From contig JAQUOO010000008.1 in assembly GCA_028717055.1 (NCBI GenBank), positions 1-22,862 on the forward strand: a stretch of 22,862 nt of DNA, written 5' to 3'. Below, one piece after another: positions 16,350 through 22,862 of this stretch (position 1 is the first letter of the stretch; the number at the start of each line of letters is the position of its first letter). A program made the position numbers and the translations under genes. This DNA comes from Candidatus Omnitrophota bacterium. Its GTDB lineage: Bacteria; Omnitrophota; Gorgyraeia; Gygaellales; Profunditerraquicolaceae. Under the pieces are notes generated by a model. The model was not told where the DNA came from. It did no database searches and saw only the letters and a program-made list of their open reading frames with translations.

Positions 16350-16622
16350 ATGACCAAAAAGGACATTATTTTAAAGGTCGCTGACGAAACCGGCTTAAAA
16401 CAGATAGATGTAAAGCTCGTAGTCCAAAAAACCTTTGATTGCATAATTGAAGCGTTAATCAGGGGAGAAAAAATAGAACTGCGCAATTTCGGAGTTTTTA
16501 AGATCAAACAAAGAAAAAGCCGCACAGGTAGGAATCCACGCACTAACCAAATCATCCCTGTCCCGCCGAGAAAAGTGGTTGTCTTCAAATCCGGCTTAGA
16601 GATGAAACAAAAGGTAAAATAG
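16350..16622 (+). CDS. HU/IHF-family nucleoid DNA-binding protein
   Basis: Small DNA-bending protein of the bacterial nucleoid. From the ATG at 16350 it has 90 residues, the standard size; GGAAGGA at 16336-16342 is the ribosome binding site, so in-frame starts further upstream (overlapping the promoter) are rejected. It starts MTKKDIILKVADETGLKQ (helix 1), has the GEKIELRNFGVFKIKQR strands, and the DNA-intercalating arm GRNPRTNQIIPVPPRKVV with the conserved Pro. The FGVF/GRNPRT pattern is shared by HU and IHF, and sequence alone does not tell which. It has its own promoter, and hisS follows after 87 bp. Confidence 0.93.
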   Translation: MTKKDIILKVADETGLKQIDVKLVVQKTFDCIIEALIRGEKIELRNFGVFKIKQRKSRTGRNPRTNQIIPVPPRKVVVFKSGLEMKQKVK

Positions 16623-16631
16623 AGAAAATTT

Positions 16632-16706
16632 AAAGTAGTTAGTAGACAACAGGCAGCAACCAAGGGTTACCTGCATACTAACCACTAAATACTATCCACT
16701 AAAGTC
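16632..16706. repeat. Second small repeat family, copy B (HU-hisS gap), imperfect hairpin
   Basis: The gap forms an imperfect inverted repeat. The left arm carries GTAGTTAGTA and CAGGCAGCAACC; the right arm GGGTTACCTG and ACTAACCACTAA. A further direct echo, CACTAAATACTATCCACTAA, follows it and ends just before the hisS ATG. The core TAGTTAGTA (16636-16644) is shared with the guaB3-guaA gap. It is not related by eye to the CAAA/TTTG palindromes. Confidence 0.5.
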
Positions 16707-16709
16707 TAA

Positions 16710-17957
16710 ATGTTTAAAAGAGTATCCGGGACAAAGGACATCCTGCCAGAAGAAATATCCGTTTGGCAGCGGCTGGAAGAAATCAGCCGCAATACTTTTT
16801 CTCTGTATAACTTCAAAGAGATTCGCCCTCCCTTAATCGAAGAAGCGGCATTATTCAACCGCTCTTTAGGCGAAACTGCTGAAATCGTCCAAAAACAGAT
16901 GTTTCTAATAGACAATAAAGATGAAACCTACGCGCTTAGGCCGGAGGCAACCGCCTCAATTGTACGCGCCTATATCGAAAATAATCTCGATAAAACAAAC
17001 GGTTTTGTAAAATTATACTATATCGGCCCGATGTTCAGGCTGGAGCGGCCCCAAAAAGGCAGGTTACGGCAATTTCACCATATAGGTTGCGAGGCAATCG
17101 GCTCGCAGGACGCAAACCTTGACGTCGAGATTATCTCTTTAGCCGATAATCTATTGCGCAATTTCTCCATAGAAAACTATAAAATAAGAATTAACAGCCT
17201 TGGTTGTGAATCCGATAAAAAGAAACTGGTAGAAATACTGAAAACAAGCCTTGCGGAAAAATTGGAAAACCTTTGCCCTGAATGCACAGCCAGGTTCAAA
17301 AACAATCCTTTGCGGATTTTAGATTGCAAAAACGATGCCTGCAAAAGAATTGTTTCCGAAACAAACATTTCCGAAAATTATCTTTGCCAGGGCTGTAAAG
17401 AGCATTTTCAAAAAGTCAAAACCGGGCTGGATTTCTTAGGAATAAATTATGAGATCAATCCGCATCTTGTCAGGGGGTTGGATTATTACACGGGAACAGT
17501 CTTTGAAATATCGCAAAAGGACTTAGGGGCCCAAGACGCTATCGGCGCAGGAGGACGGTATAACAACTTGACAAGAGAACTGGGCGGTCCGCAGATTGGC
17601 GCTATCGGTTTTGCCTTCGGCGTAGAAAGATTAATGCTGGCGCTAAAAGAAAATATCAGGATTCAAGGGGAAAACCCGGTTTATTTGATAACTCTGGGCG
17701 AACCCGCAAAATTAGAAGGGTTAAGGATATTGAATGAATTGCGTAAAAATGGGGTTGCCTGCGACACTAATTACGAAGACAAATCTTTAAAGGGAGCTAT
17801 GCGCAAGGCAAATGATTTGGGAGCACGCATGGTCCTGATTATCGGAGATAACGAAATCGAAAAAGGCACCATCACTTTAAAAGATATGGGGAGCGGCGAA
17901 CAAAGAGAAGTTAAGGCAGAAAAGCTTATAAACGAATTAATAACAGAAATAAAATAA
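16710..17957 (+). CDS. hisS: Histidyl-tRNA synthetase
   Basis: Class II synthetase charging tRNA-His. The 415-residue length is typical of bacterial HisRS. It has the N-terminal GTKDILPEE motif, YALRPEATASIVRAYIE, motif 2 around GPMFRLERPQKGRLRQFHHIG, the histidine-specific RGLDYYTGTVFE, GAGGRYNNL, and motif 3 GFAFGVERL, then a C-terminal anticodon-binding domain beginning VYLITLGEP. A Cys-rich segment in the insertion domain (CPEC, CKNDAC, CQGC) could hold zinc. The GTKDILP start supports the ATG at 16710, though no Shine-Dalgarno sequence is visible in the repeat-derived leader. A partial palindrome and aspS follow. Confidence 0.97.
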   Translation: MFKRVSGTKDILPEEISVWQRLEEISRNTFSLYNFKEIRPPLIEEAALFNRSLGETAEIVQKQMFLIDNKDETYALRPEATASIVRAYIENNLDKTNGFVKLYYIGPMFRLERPQKGRLRQFHHIGCEAIGSQDANLDVEIISLADNLLRNFSIENYKIRINSLGCESDKKKLVEILKTSLAEKLENLCPECTARFKNNPLRILDCKNDACKRIVSETNISENYLCQGCKEHFQKVKTGLDFLGINYEINPHLVRGLDYYTGTVFEISQKDLGAQDAIGAGGRYNNLTRELGGPQIGAIGFAFGVERLMLALKENIRIQGENPVYLITLGEPAKLEGLRILNELRKNGVACDTNYEDKSLKGAMRKANDLGARMVLIIGDNEIEKGTITLKDMGSGEQREVKAEKLINELITEIK

Positions 17958-18003
17958 CAAAACTGTTGTTTTGATATTTAACATTTGGGGGGGCATTTGG
18001 CAT
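17958..18003. repeat. Dispersed AT-rich palindrome, partial copy 5 (hisS-aspS gap)
   Basis: Only the apex and a piece of the right arm remain: AAAAC-TGTT-GTTTT (17959-17972), then GATATTTAACATTTGG and a G-run (7 G) before GCATTTGGCAT. The left arm is missing; the hisS stop codon lies immediately upstream. It is followed at once by the aspS start region. Confidence 0.6.
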
Positions 18004-18019
18004 CAACATAATTATTACC

Positions 18020-19414
18020 ATGCTTAGAACACACACTTGCGGAGAATTGACCACCAAAAATCTAGACAATGAAGTTACGTTATGCGGCTGGGTAGCTAGA
18101 AGGCGCGATCACGGTAAGCTTATTTTTATCGATATTCGCGACCGGAACGGTTTTACTCAAGTCGTTTTCATTCCTAAAGAATCCGGGGATGCTTATAAGC
18201 TCGCCCAGGATTTAAGAGCTGAATTCGTAATTAAGCTTTCCGGCAAGGTAAACAAGCGCCCCCAGGGAACAGTTAACCCTAAATTGAATACGGGAGAAAT
18301 CGAAATTTTGGCGAAAGGCCTGGAGATTCTAAACCCAAGCGCCAATCCGCCATTCGAAATCATAGACAATCTGGATGTTACCGAAGAGGCCCGGCTTAAA
18401 TACCGCTATCTTGACTTAAGGCGAAAAAAACCTTTTGATAACCTTCTGTTAAGGAGCAACCTTTATAAAATTATACGTTCCTATCTTGATTCGCAAAAAT
18501 TCATCGAATGCGAAACGCCTATACTTACAAAATCTACTCCTGAAGGCGCGCGCGATTACCTTGTCCCTTCAAGGCTTAATCCCGGAAAATTCTACGCCCT
18601 TCCGCAATCACCGCAATTATTCAAACAGATATTGATGGTCGCCGGAATTGAACGTTATTATCAAATTGCAAAATGTTTCCGCGATGAAGACTTGAGAGCT
18701 GACCGCCAACCGGAATTTACCCAATTAGATTTAGAAATGTCCTTTATTGGCGAAGAAGATATCTACAGCCTTATAGAAGAGCTAATGTTCAGGATTTTTA
18801 AAGAACTCAAGGGGATAGAATTAAAAATTCCGTTCCCGCGCATCTCGTTCAACGAAGCCCGGGAAAAATACAAAACAGACAAACCGGACTTACGCAAAGA
18901 CTTCAATTCCGATTTTGCGTTTGCCTGGATAGTGGATTTTCCTTTATTCAAATATAATGAAGAGGAAAAACGCTGGGAAAGCGAACATCATCCTTTTACC
19001 GCGCCGGCAGAAACCGACCTGGAGAATCTGGATAAATCTCCGGATAGAGTAAAATCTCGTTCCTACGACTTGGTTCTAAACGGAATGGAACTGGGGTCAG
19101 GCTCAATAAGGATTCATAGCCAAACGCTGCAGGAGAAAATATTCAAGATCATCGGTATTGATAAAGAAAACGCCAAGCTTCGTTTCGGTTTTCTTCTGGA
19201 AGCTTTTCAATTTGGCGCTCCTCCTCACGGGGGATTCGCATTTGGCATAGACAGGCTGCTAAGCATCTTGAGCAATGAATCAAGCATAAGGGAAGTGATA
19301 ACCTTTCCCAAGACGAGCGCGGGAGTTTGTCCGTTAACTAGCGCGCCTTCGGATGTAGATGAAAAACAATTAAAGGAATTGAATTTAGCCGTTAAAAAGG
19401 AGGTAGTAAAATGA
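18020..19414 (+). CDS. aspS: Aspartyl-tRNA synthetase, bacterial type lacking the GAD domain
   Basis: Class IIb synthetase charging tRNA-Asp. The N-terminal OB anticodon-binding domain (1-100) and catalytic core are clearly of bacterial type: TPEGARDYLVPSR, YALPQSPQLFKQ, motif 2 FRDEDLRADRQPEF from Phe220, and motif 3 GFAFGIDR ending at Arg412. It has only 464 residues against about 590 in the family. At residue 292 (DKPDLR) the sequence jumps after six residues to FAFAWIVDFPLF (from 299), so the GAD insertion of roughly 120 residues is absent without a frameshift. His31 in RRRDHGKLIF matches non-discriminating AspRS, which also makes Asp-tRNA-Asn. The ATG at 18020 gives the usual start, without a visible ribosome binding site. 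It overlaps the next gene by 4 nt. Confidence 0.95.
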   Translation: MLRTHTCGELTTKNLDNEVTLCGWVARRRDHGKLIFIDIRDRNGFTQVVFIPKESGDAYKLAQDLRAEFVIKLSGKVNKRPQGTVNPKLNTGEIEILAKGLEILNPSANPPFEIIDNLDVTEEARLKYRYLDLRRKKPFDNLLLRSNLYKIIRSYLDSQKFIECETPILTKSTPEGARDYLVPSRLNPGKFYALPQSPQLFKQILMVAGIERYYQIAKCFRDEDLRADRQPEFTQLDLEMSFIGEEDIYSLIEELMFRIFKELKGIELKIPFPRISFNEAREKYKTDKPDLRKDFNSDFAFAWIVDFPLFKYNEEEKRWESEHHPFTAPAETDLENLDKSPDRVKSRSYDLVLNGMELGSGSIRIHSQTLQEKIFKIIGIDKENAKLRFGFLLEAFQFGAPPHGGFAFGIDRLLSILSNESSIREVITFPKTSAGVCPLTSAPSDVDEKQLKELNLAVKKEVVK

Positions 19415-19980
19415 GGGCGAAGAATTTACCTTATTTCATTGTTTTGGCTTCGGTTTTGGCCTTATCGGGTTGTGTTACCCGCACCTATTCCTTGACAAGA
19501 GACAGGGTTGATCAAGACTTAAGCGGCGGAAATCACGGCTACATTACCGGGAAAGCCCCAGCCGGAGAAGCATCTCCGCGAAAAACCGAACGGACGGTTC
19601 GGGTATTCGAAATCGAGCTTGGGAAAGCTTACAAAGCCAAACAAACAGATACTACGCCTGTCGCGCAACCGCAAAACATGGGAAGCTCTAATGAAATTAC
19701 CGATAGCTTAGGTTCGATTGAAACCGCTTCCGAGGAACAAAATACCTCTTTTAGCAAGGCCGGCCAGAAATATACCGTAGAAAAAAATGATACCCTGCAA
19801 AAAATATCCATGAAATTCTACGGCACGACCAAAAAGTGGACAAAAATCTATAACGCCAATAAAGATGTCTTAAAGGGCCCAAACAGAGTCTACCCCGGGC
19901 AAACTCTCAATATACCGGATAGCGGCGACGCAAAACCGGCTACTGAGGCATTAAGCGAACCAAAGGAAAACCTAAAGTAG
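19411..19980 (+). CDS. LysM-domain lipoprotein
   Basis: Predicted exported lipoprotein of 189 residues. A short positively charged start and hydrophobic segment lead to the lipobox LSGC, with Cys21 as the lipidation site. A low-complexity polar linker (about 70-118) follows, then one LysM domain at 120-169 (YTVEKNDTLQKISMKFYG to VYPGQTLNIP), which in the family binds peptidoglycan glycan chains. It could tether a membrane to the cell wall. The ATG overlaps the aspS stop as ATGA, with GGAGGT upstream, so translation is coupled to aspS. There is no enzymatic domain; the region at 25-50 (SLTRDRVDQDLSGG) is not one I can assign. Confidence 0.88.
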   Translation: MRAKNLPYFIVLASVLALSGCVTRTYSLTRDRVDQDLSGGNHGYITGKAPAGEASPRKTERTVRVFEIELGKAYKAKQTDTTPVAQPQNMGSSNEITDSLGSIETASEEQNTSFSKAGQKYTVEKNDTLQKISMKFYGTTKKWTKIYNANKDVLKGPNRVYPGQTLNIPDSGDAKPATEALSEPKENLK

Positions 19981-20000
19981 AAACCAAAAGTAAAAGTATA

Positions 20001-20134
20001 ATGACAAAGGACAAAATTCAAAGCGCAAAATAAATTAAAAACTCCAATGTCAAATGCTTAAAAGTAGACGATTTGACATTTGGTATTTTCATTTAAATTT
20101 ATTTTGAATTTTGTGCTTTGGAATCTGGCATTAA
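20001..20134. repeat. Dispersed AT-rich palindrome, copy 6 (lipoprotein-phoH gap)
   Basis: Left arm ATGACAAAGGACAAAATTC, then CAAAATAAATTAAAAAC; right arm TTTAAATTTATTTTGAATTT and GCTTTGGAATCTGGCATT. The apex differs from the other copies: a CAAATGCTTAAAAGTAGACG segment (about 20051-20070) replaces AAAAC-N4-GTTTT, with TGTCAAAT/ATTTGACA pairing around it. The right arm runs to the phoH start codon. Confidence 0.8.
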
Positions 20135-21091
20135 ATGGACAAGATAATCAAACTACAGACTCATCAGGAAGCGCAGGAATTATTCGGGCTTCACGATACC
20201 AAAGCCAAGCTTATTGAGAAAGAGTTTAAGATAAAACTGGCTTTGCGCGGAGAGCATCTAAAATTAAGCGGAAGCGCAACAAATATAAAGAAAGCCTCCG
20301 GCCTTATCGAGCATATTCTAAATACTTATCGCTTGGGCCAACAAAAGACAGAGGGGTTGGATTTAACCTGCCTAATTTCTAATTTTAAGGCTCCCGGCAA
20401 AACAAGCTCTTTAGAGATCCGGGGAAATAACCTAATACACGCTGCCAGCGGCAAACAAATAGGGCCCAAAACTACCGGCCAAAGAGAATATGTAGAAGCG
20501 ATAAAACAACATGACATCGTTTTCGGCATCGGGCCGGCAGGAACAGGAAAGACGTATTTGGCGATGACCTGCGCGGTCGAAGCCCTTAAGAAACAGGAAG
20601 TGCGCAGGATAATACTTACGCGCCCGGCAATTGAGGCAGGCGAATCATTAGGATTCCTTCCCGGAGATATGCAGGAAAAAATATTGCCTTATTTAAGGCC
20701 ATTATATGACGCCCTCTACGATATGATGGAAGCCGAACGTATCGAAAAATATATTGAAACCGGAATTATTGAAGTAGCCCCTCTAGCCTACATGAGAGGA
20801 AGAACCCTCAACGACGCTTTTATAATATTAGACGAAGCGCAAAATTGTACCGCCGAACAAATGAAAATGTTTCTGACGCGCCTGGGCTTTGACTCCAAAG
20901 CTGTAATAACCGGAGACATAACCCAAAGCGACTTGCCTAACGGCAAACCGATCGGGCTTTTACAGGCTCAAGATATCTTGAGCTCTACCGAAGGGATTAA
21001 ATTTGTCCGCTTTAGCGGAGCTGATGTGGTAAGACACGCCCTGGTTCAAAGGATTATCGAAGCATATGACAAAGCCAACCGAAAAGATTAA
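20135..21091 (+). CDS. phoH: PhoH-family ATPase
   Basis: Cytoplasmic P-loop ATPase of 318 residues, the usual size for the PhoH/YbeZ type. An N-terminal KH-like segment (about 30-70, IKLALRGEHLKLSGSATNIKKA) suggests RNA binding. The ATPase domain has Walker A GPAGTGKT at 133-140 and Walker B IILDEAQ with Asp233-Glu234; the TRPAIEAGESLGFLPGD and ITGDITQSDLP signatures are typical. Family knowledge: PhoH/YbeZ partners the RNase-like YbeY, and ybeY lies two genes downstream here, in the conserved order phoH, HD hydrolase, ybeY. The exact function is unsettled in the family. No Shine-Dalgarno sequence is seen before the ATG, which adjoins palindrome copy 6. Confidence 0.94.
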   Translation: MDKIIKLQTHQEAQELFGLHDTKAKLIEKEFKIKLALRGEHLKLSGSATNIKKASGLIEHILNTYRLGQQKTEGLDLTCLISNFKAPGKTSSLEIRGNNLIHAASGKQIGPKTTGQREYVEAIKQHDIVFGIGPAGTGKTYLAMTCAVEALKKQEVRRIILTRPAIEAGESLGFLPGDMQEKILPYLRPLYDALYDMMEAERIEKYIETGIIEVAPLAYMRGRTLNDAFIILDEAQNCTAEQMKMFLTRLGFDSKAVITGDITQSDLPNGKPIGLLQAQDILSSTEGIKFVRFSGADVVRHALVQRIIEAYDKANRKD

Positions 21092-22457
21092 TCTCAAGTC
21101 AATTATTTTAGGGGCCTTGGTGCTGATTTTAAGCTATATCGCTCAAATCAACTTAGCCATAGCCATACTCCTAATAGTTTTATACACCTATCTGAAATTG
21201 AGAAAATTGAACATAAGGCACTGCAACTTGCCAAACCTCACTTTGTTATACCTTTCAGCCGTTACCAGCGGATATATCCTGATTAAACATAATTTCCCCA
21301 TATATTACATTCCTTTTTCGATAGTCCCGATGCTAACAACGCTTTTATTCGGTAGCCTGGAGATCTCCTTGCTGATGGCTTTAGCTTCTTCGATCACGCT
21401 TGCCTCCTTATCGGGATACCCTTTGCAAGTAACAACCCTTTCTTTAACCAGCGGAATAATCTCCAGCATTCTTGTGCTGGGAGCGCGCAAACGCAATACG
21501 CTTATCCGCGCCGGCATCCTGACGGCTGGGTTTCAAGTCCTGACTCTAATCTTCATGGAACACCTGCAAATAATTTCCATCGAAAGACACGTTATTCTCT
21601 TTATAAATGGACTAGTTTCAAGCATTATCGTCCTCGGAGTTTTACCGGTTTTTGAATACCTTTTTAATACTGCCACCAATATCAGCCTTTTGGAACTGGC
21701 CGATTTTCATCATCCCCTGCTTCAACGCTTAATTCAGGAGGCACCCGGCACCTATCATCACAGTTTAATCGTCGGAAATCTCTCGGAAAACGCCTGCCGG
21801 GCGGTAGGAGCAAATGCCTTATTAGCCAGAATCGGCGCTTATTACCATGATATCGGAAAACTTCAGAAACCGGAATACTTCAGCGAAAATCAAGCTGCCA
21901 TAAAAAATAAACACGGAGATCTGGCTCCAACAATGAGCAAGCTGGTAATAATGAACCACGTTAAAGAAGGAGTGGAACTGGCTAAAAAATACAGGCTCAG
22001 CCCTCCCTTAACCGACTTTATCCGGCAACATCATGGAAATAGCCTGGTTTATTACTTTTACCTTCGGGCGCTGGAAGAAACAGAGGAGAACCAAGGCGTA
22101 GAAGAAGAAGGATTCCGTTATCCCGGGCCAAAACCAAACACCAAAGAAACCGCCATAGTGCTACTGGCGGATTCAGTGGAAGCGGCTGCCCGTTCGCTAA
22201 AAGAACCTAATCCCGGGAAAATCGGGGAATTGGTGCATAAAATTATCAATAACAAATTTATCGACGGCCAACTTGATGAATGCGAGTTAACCCTTAAAGA
22301 CCTTGAGAAAATCTCGGCGGTCTTTATCCGGCTGCTCTGTGGAATACACCACAGCCGGACAAGCTACCCTGAAAGTGAACGGATTGAAAATAACCATAAG
22401 AAACCTTCAAAAGAAAATTCCCATCTTTCCGGCGAAAATAAAAAAGACTATCCTTAA
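21066..22457 (+). CDS. PgpH/7TM-HD-type membrane phosphohydrolase lacking the extracellular domain
   Basis: Integral membrane HD-domain hydrolase of 463 residues, placed between phoH and ybeY where PgpH/YqfF-type proteins usually lie. After ten residues it enters a membrane region of six or seven hydrophobic segments (about 11-200), then a cytoplasmic HD domain. Metal ligands match PgpH spacing: His231, His261-Asp262 (YYHDIGK), His297, His322-His323 and Asp369. Characterised PgpH hydrolyses c-di-AMP. The large N-terminal extracellular 7TMR-HDED domain, which makes relatives about 700 residues or more, is absent. The start overlaps phoH by 26 nt. The end is odd: the usual HHSRTSYPE ending is followed by about 25 residues read through the start of ybeY in another frame. 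Confidence 0.9.
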   Translation: MTKPTEKINLKSIILGALVLILSYIAQINLAIAILLIVLYTYLKLRKLNIRHCNLPNLTLLYLSAVTSGYILIKHNFPIYYIPFSIVPMLTTLLFGSLEISLLMALASSITLASLSGYPLQVTTLSLTSGIISSILVLGARKRNTLIRAGILTAGFQVLTLIFMEHLQIISIERHVILFINGLVSSIIVLGVLPVFEYLFNTATNISLLELADFHHPLLQRLIQEAPGTYHHSLIVGNLSENACRAVGANALLARIGAYYHDIGKLQKPEYFSENQAAIKNKHGDLAPTMSKLVIMNHVKEGVELAKKYRLSPPLTDFIRQHHGNSLVYYFYLRALEETEENQGVEEEGFRYPGPKPNTKETAIVLLADSVEAAARSLKEPNPGKIGELVHKIINNKFIDGQLDECELTLKDLEKISAVFIRLLCGIHHSRTSYPESERIENNHKKPSKENSHLSGENKKDYP

Positions 22458-22794
22458 AACCTTCAAAAACGAAGGCATAAAAGAAGGCGAAATAACTGTC
22501 TCGTTTGTAAGCGATAGCTTAATCTCAAAGCTTAATCTTGAATACTTGAATAAAAACAGAGCTACTGACGTTTTAGCTTTTAATTTAACAGATAACCGGA
22601 AAACAATAATTGCCGATATAATTATATCGGCCGAAACCGCTATGCGAAATTCCAAGCTTTACCAAACTACTCTGCCCTACGAGTTAAACCTATACTCCGT
22701 CCACGGATGCCTGCATTTATTAGGCTACAATGACGACAACCCGAAAAATGCGAAAATAATGCGCAAAAAAGAAGCTGAATATGCCAATCCATAA
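22375..22794 (+). CDS. ybeY: Endoribonuclease YbeY (rRNA maturation factor)
   Basis: Metal-dependent RNase-like protein needed in many bacteria for 16S rRNA 3'-end maturation and ribosome quality control. Family features: ITVSFVSDSLISKLNLEYLNKNRATDVLAF in pieces typical of the fold, ADIIIS, and the zinc motif HGCLHLLGYND. The third ligand of the usual H-x3-H-x5-H motif is Asp here. The start is uncertain. A longer frame is open from 22303, but the N-terminus expected for the family fits GTG at 22375 (about 139 residues) or TTG at 22384; neither has a good ribosome binding site. The gene therefore overlaps the HD hydrolase gene by 74-83 nt, and its end overlaps recO by 14 nt. Confidence 0.88.
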   Translation: MNGLKITIRNLQKKIPIFPAKIKKTILKTFKNEGIKEGEITVSFVSDSLISKLNLEYLNKNRATDVLAFNLTDNRKTIIADIIISAETAMRNSKLYQTTLPYELNLYSVHGCLHLLGYNDDNPKNAKIMRKKEAEYANP

Positions 22795-22862
22795 AACCGA
22801 AGCAATAATTATAAGAAGAATGGACTTCCGCGAAACCTCTCTTATCGCGGACTTTTACACCC
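22781..22862 (+). CDS. recO: DNA repair protein RecO, N-terminal fragment (runs off window)
   Basis: The ATG at 22781, inside the end of ybeY (14-nt overlap, different frame), opens a frame that continues to the window edge. Its 27 residues, MPIHKTEAIIIRRMDFRETS and then LIADFYT, match the start of the RecO N-terminal OB fold, where KTEAI(V/I)L followed by a (D/Y)FRE(T/S)S(L/R) pattern is typical. RecO helps load RecA in the RecFOR pathway. ybeY and recO are commonly close, usually with era between them; era is absent here. The call rests on a short piece plus context. Confidence 0.82.
   Translation, partial: MPIHKTEAIIIRRMDFRETSLIADFYT

Noticed and set aside
899..20134. Repeats considered as a CRISPR array
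   Set aside because: The copies are kilobases apart, palindromic over their whole length, of variable length, and separated by genes, not by uniform spacers; no cas gene is present.

Overview
The window is a dense, housekeeping-rich stretch of a bacterial chromosome. It holds 18 protein genes, all on the + strand; the first (cimA) is cut at its 5' end and the last (recO) at its 3' end. I see no RNA genes, CRISPR array, prophage, transposase or other defence/accessory island. Gene content and protein style (CimA-type citramalate synthase, a LysM lipoprotein overlapping aspS, GuaB3-type IMP dehydrogenase, the phoH/HD-hydrolase/ybeY/recO cluster) and the frequent AT-rich palindromes between genes suggest an uncultivated Gram-negative lineage, possibly Omnitrophota (OP3) or another PVC-related group. 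That placement is an inference from style and has not been tested by a search.

Layout. 1-7468: cimA end, valS, nadC, uvrB and coaX (branched-chain amino acid synthesis, tRNA charging, NAD synthesis, excision repair, CoA synthesis). 7465-9643: heat-shock operon groES-groEL, with a consensus promoter whose -35 box overlaps the coaX stop codon and a CIRCE operator for HrcA. 9667-9896: a strong hairpin, then a consensus promoter and a roughly 140-nt structured leader. 9897-12644: guaB3-guaA, which together convert IMP to XMP to GMP. 12797-16231: dnaE. 16274-16622: a promoter and an HU/IHF-family gene. 16710-19980: hisS, aspS and a LysM lipoprotein. 20135-22862: phoH, a membrane HD-domain hydrolase, ybeY and the start of recO, mostly overlapping one another.

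The main non-coding feature is a family of AT-rich imperfect palindromes of about 120-150 bp: five full copies and one partial, at 899-1017, 6543-6693, 7850-7967, 12673-12794, 17958-18003 and 20001-20134. Each lies between co-directional genes. Most share a small apical hairpin (AAAAC-N4-GTTTT), and several end at or near the next start codon. One copy supplies the last ten codons and stop of uvrB, and another separates groES from groEL. A second small repeat family (core TAGTTAGTA) precedes guaA and hisS.

Notable proteins are an aspartyl-tRNA synthetase of bacterial type that lacks the whole GAD insertion domain and has a histidine typical of non-discriminating enzymes; a GuaB3 lacking CBS domains paired with guaA; a PgpH-like HD hydrolase without the usual extracellular domain; and a YbeY with Asp in place of the third zinc-binding His. 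No clearly new multi-gene system is visible. The best candidates for undescribed biology are the palindrome family, the GAD-less AspRS and the guaB3 leader.
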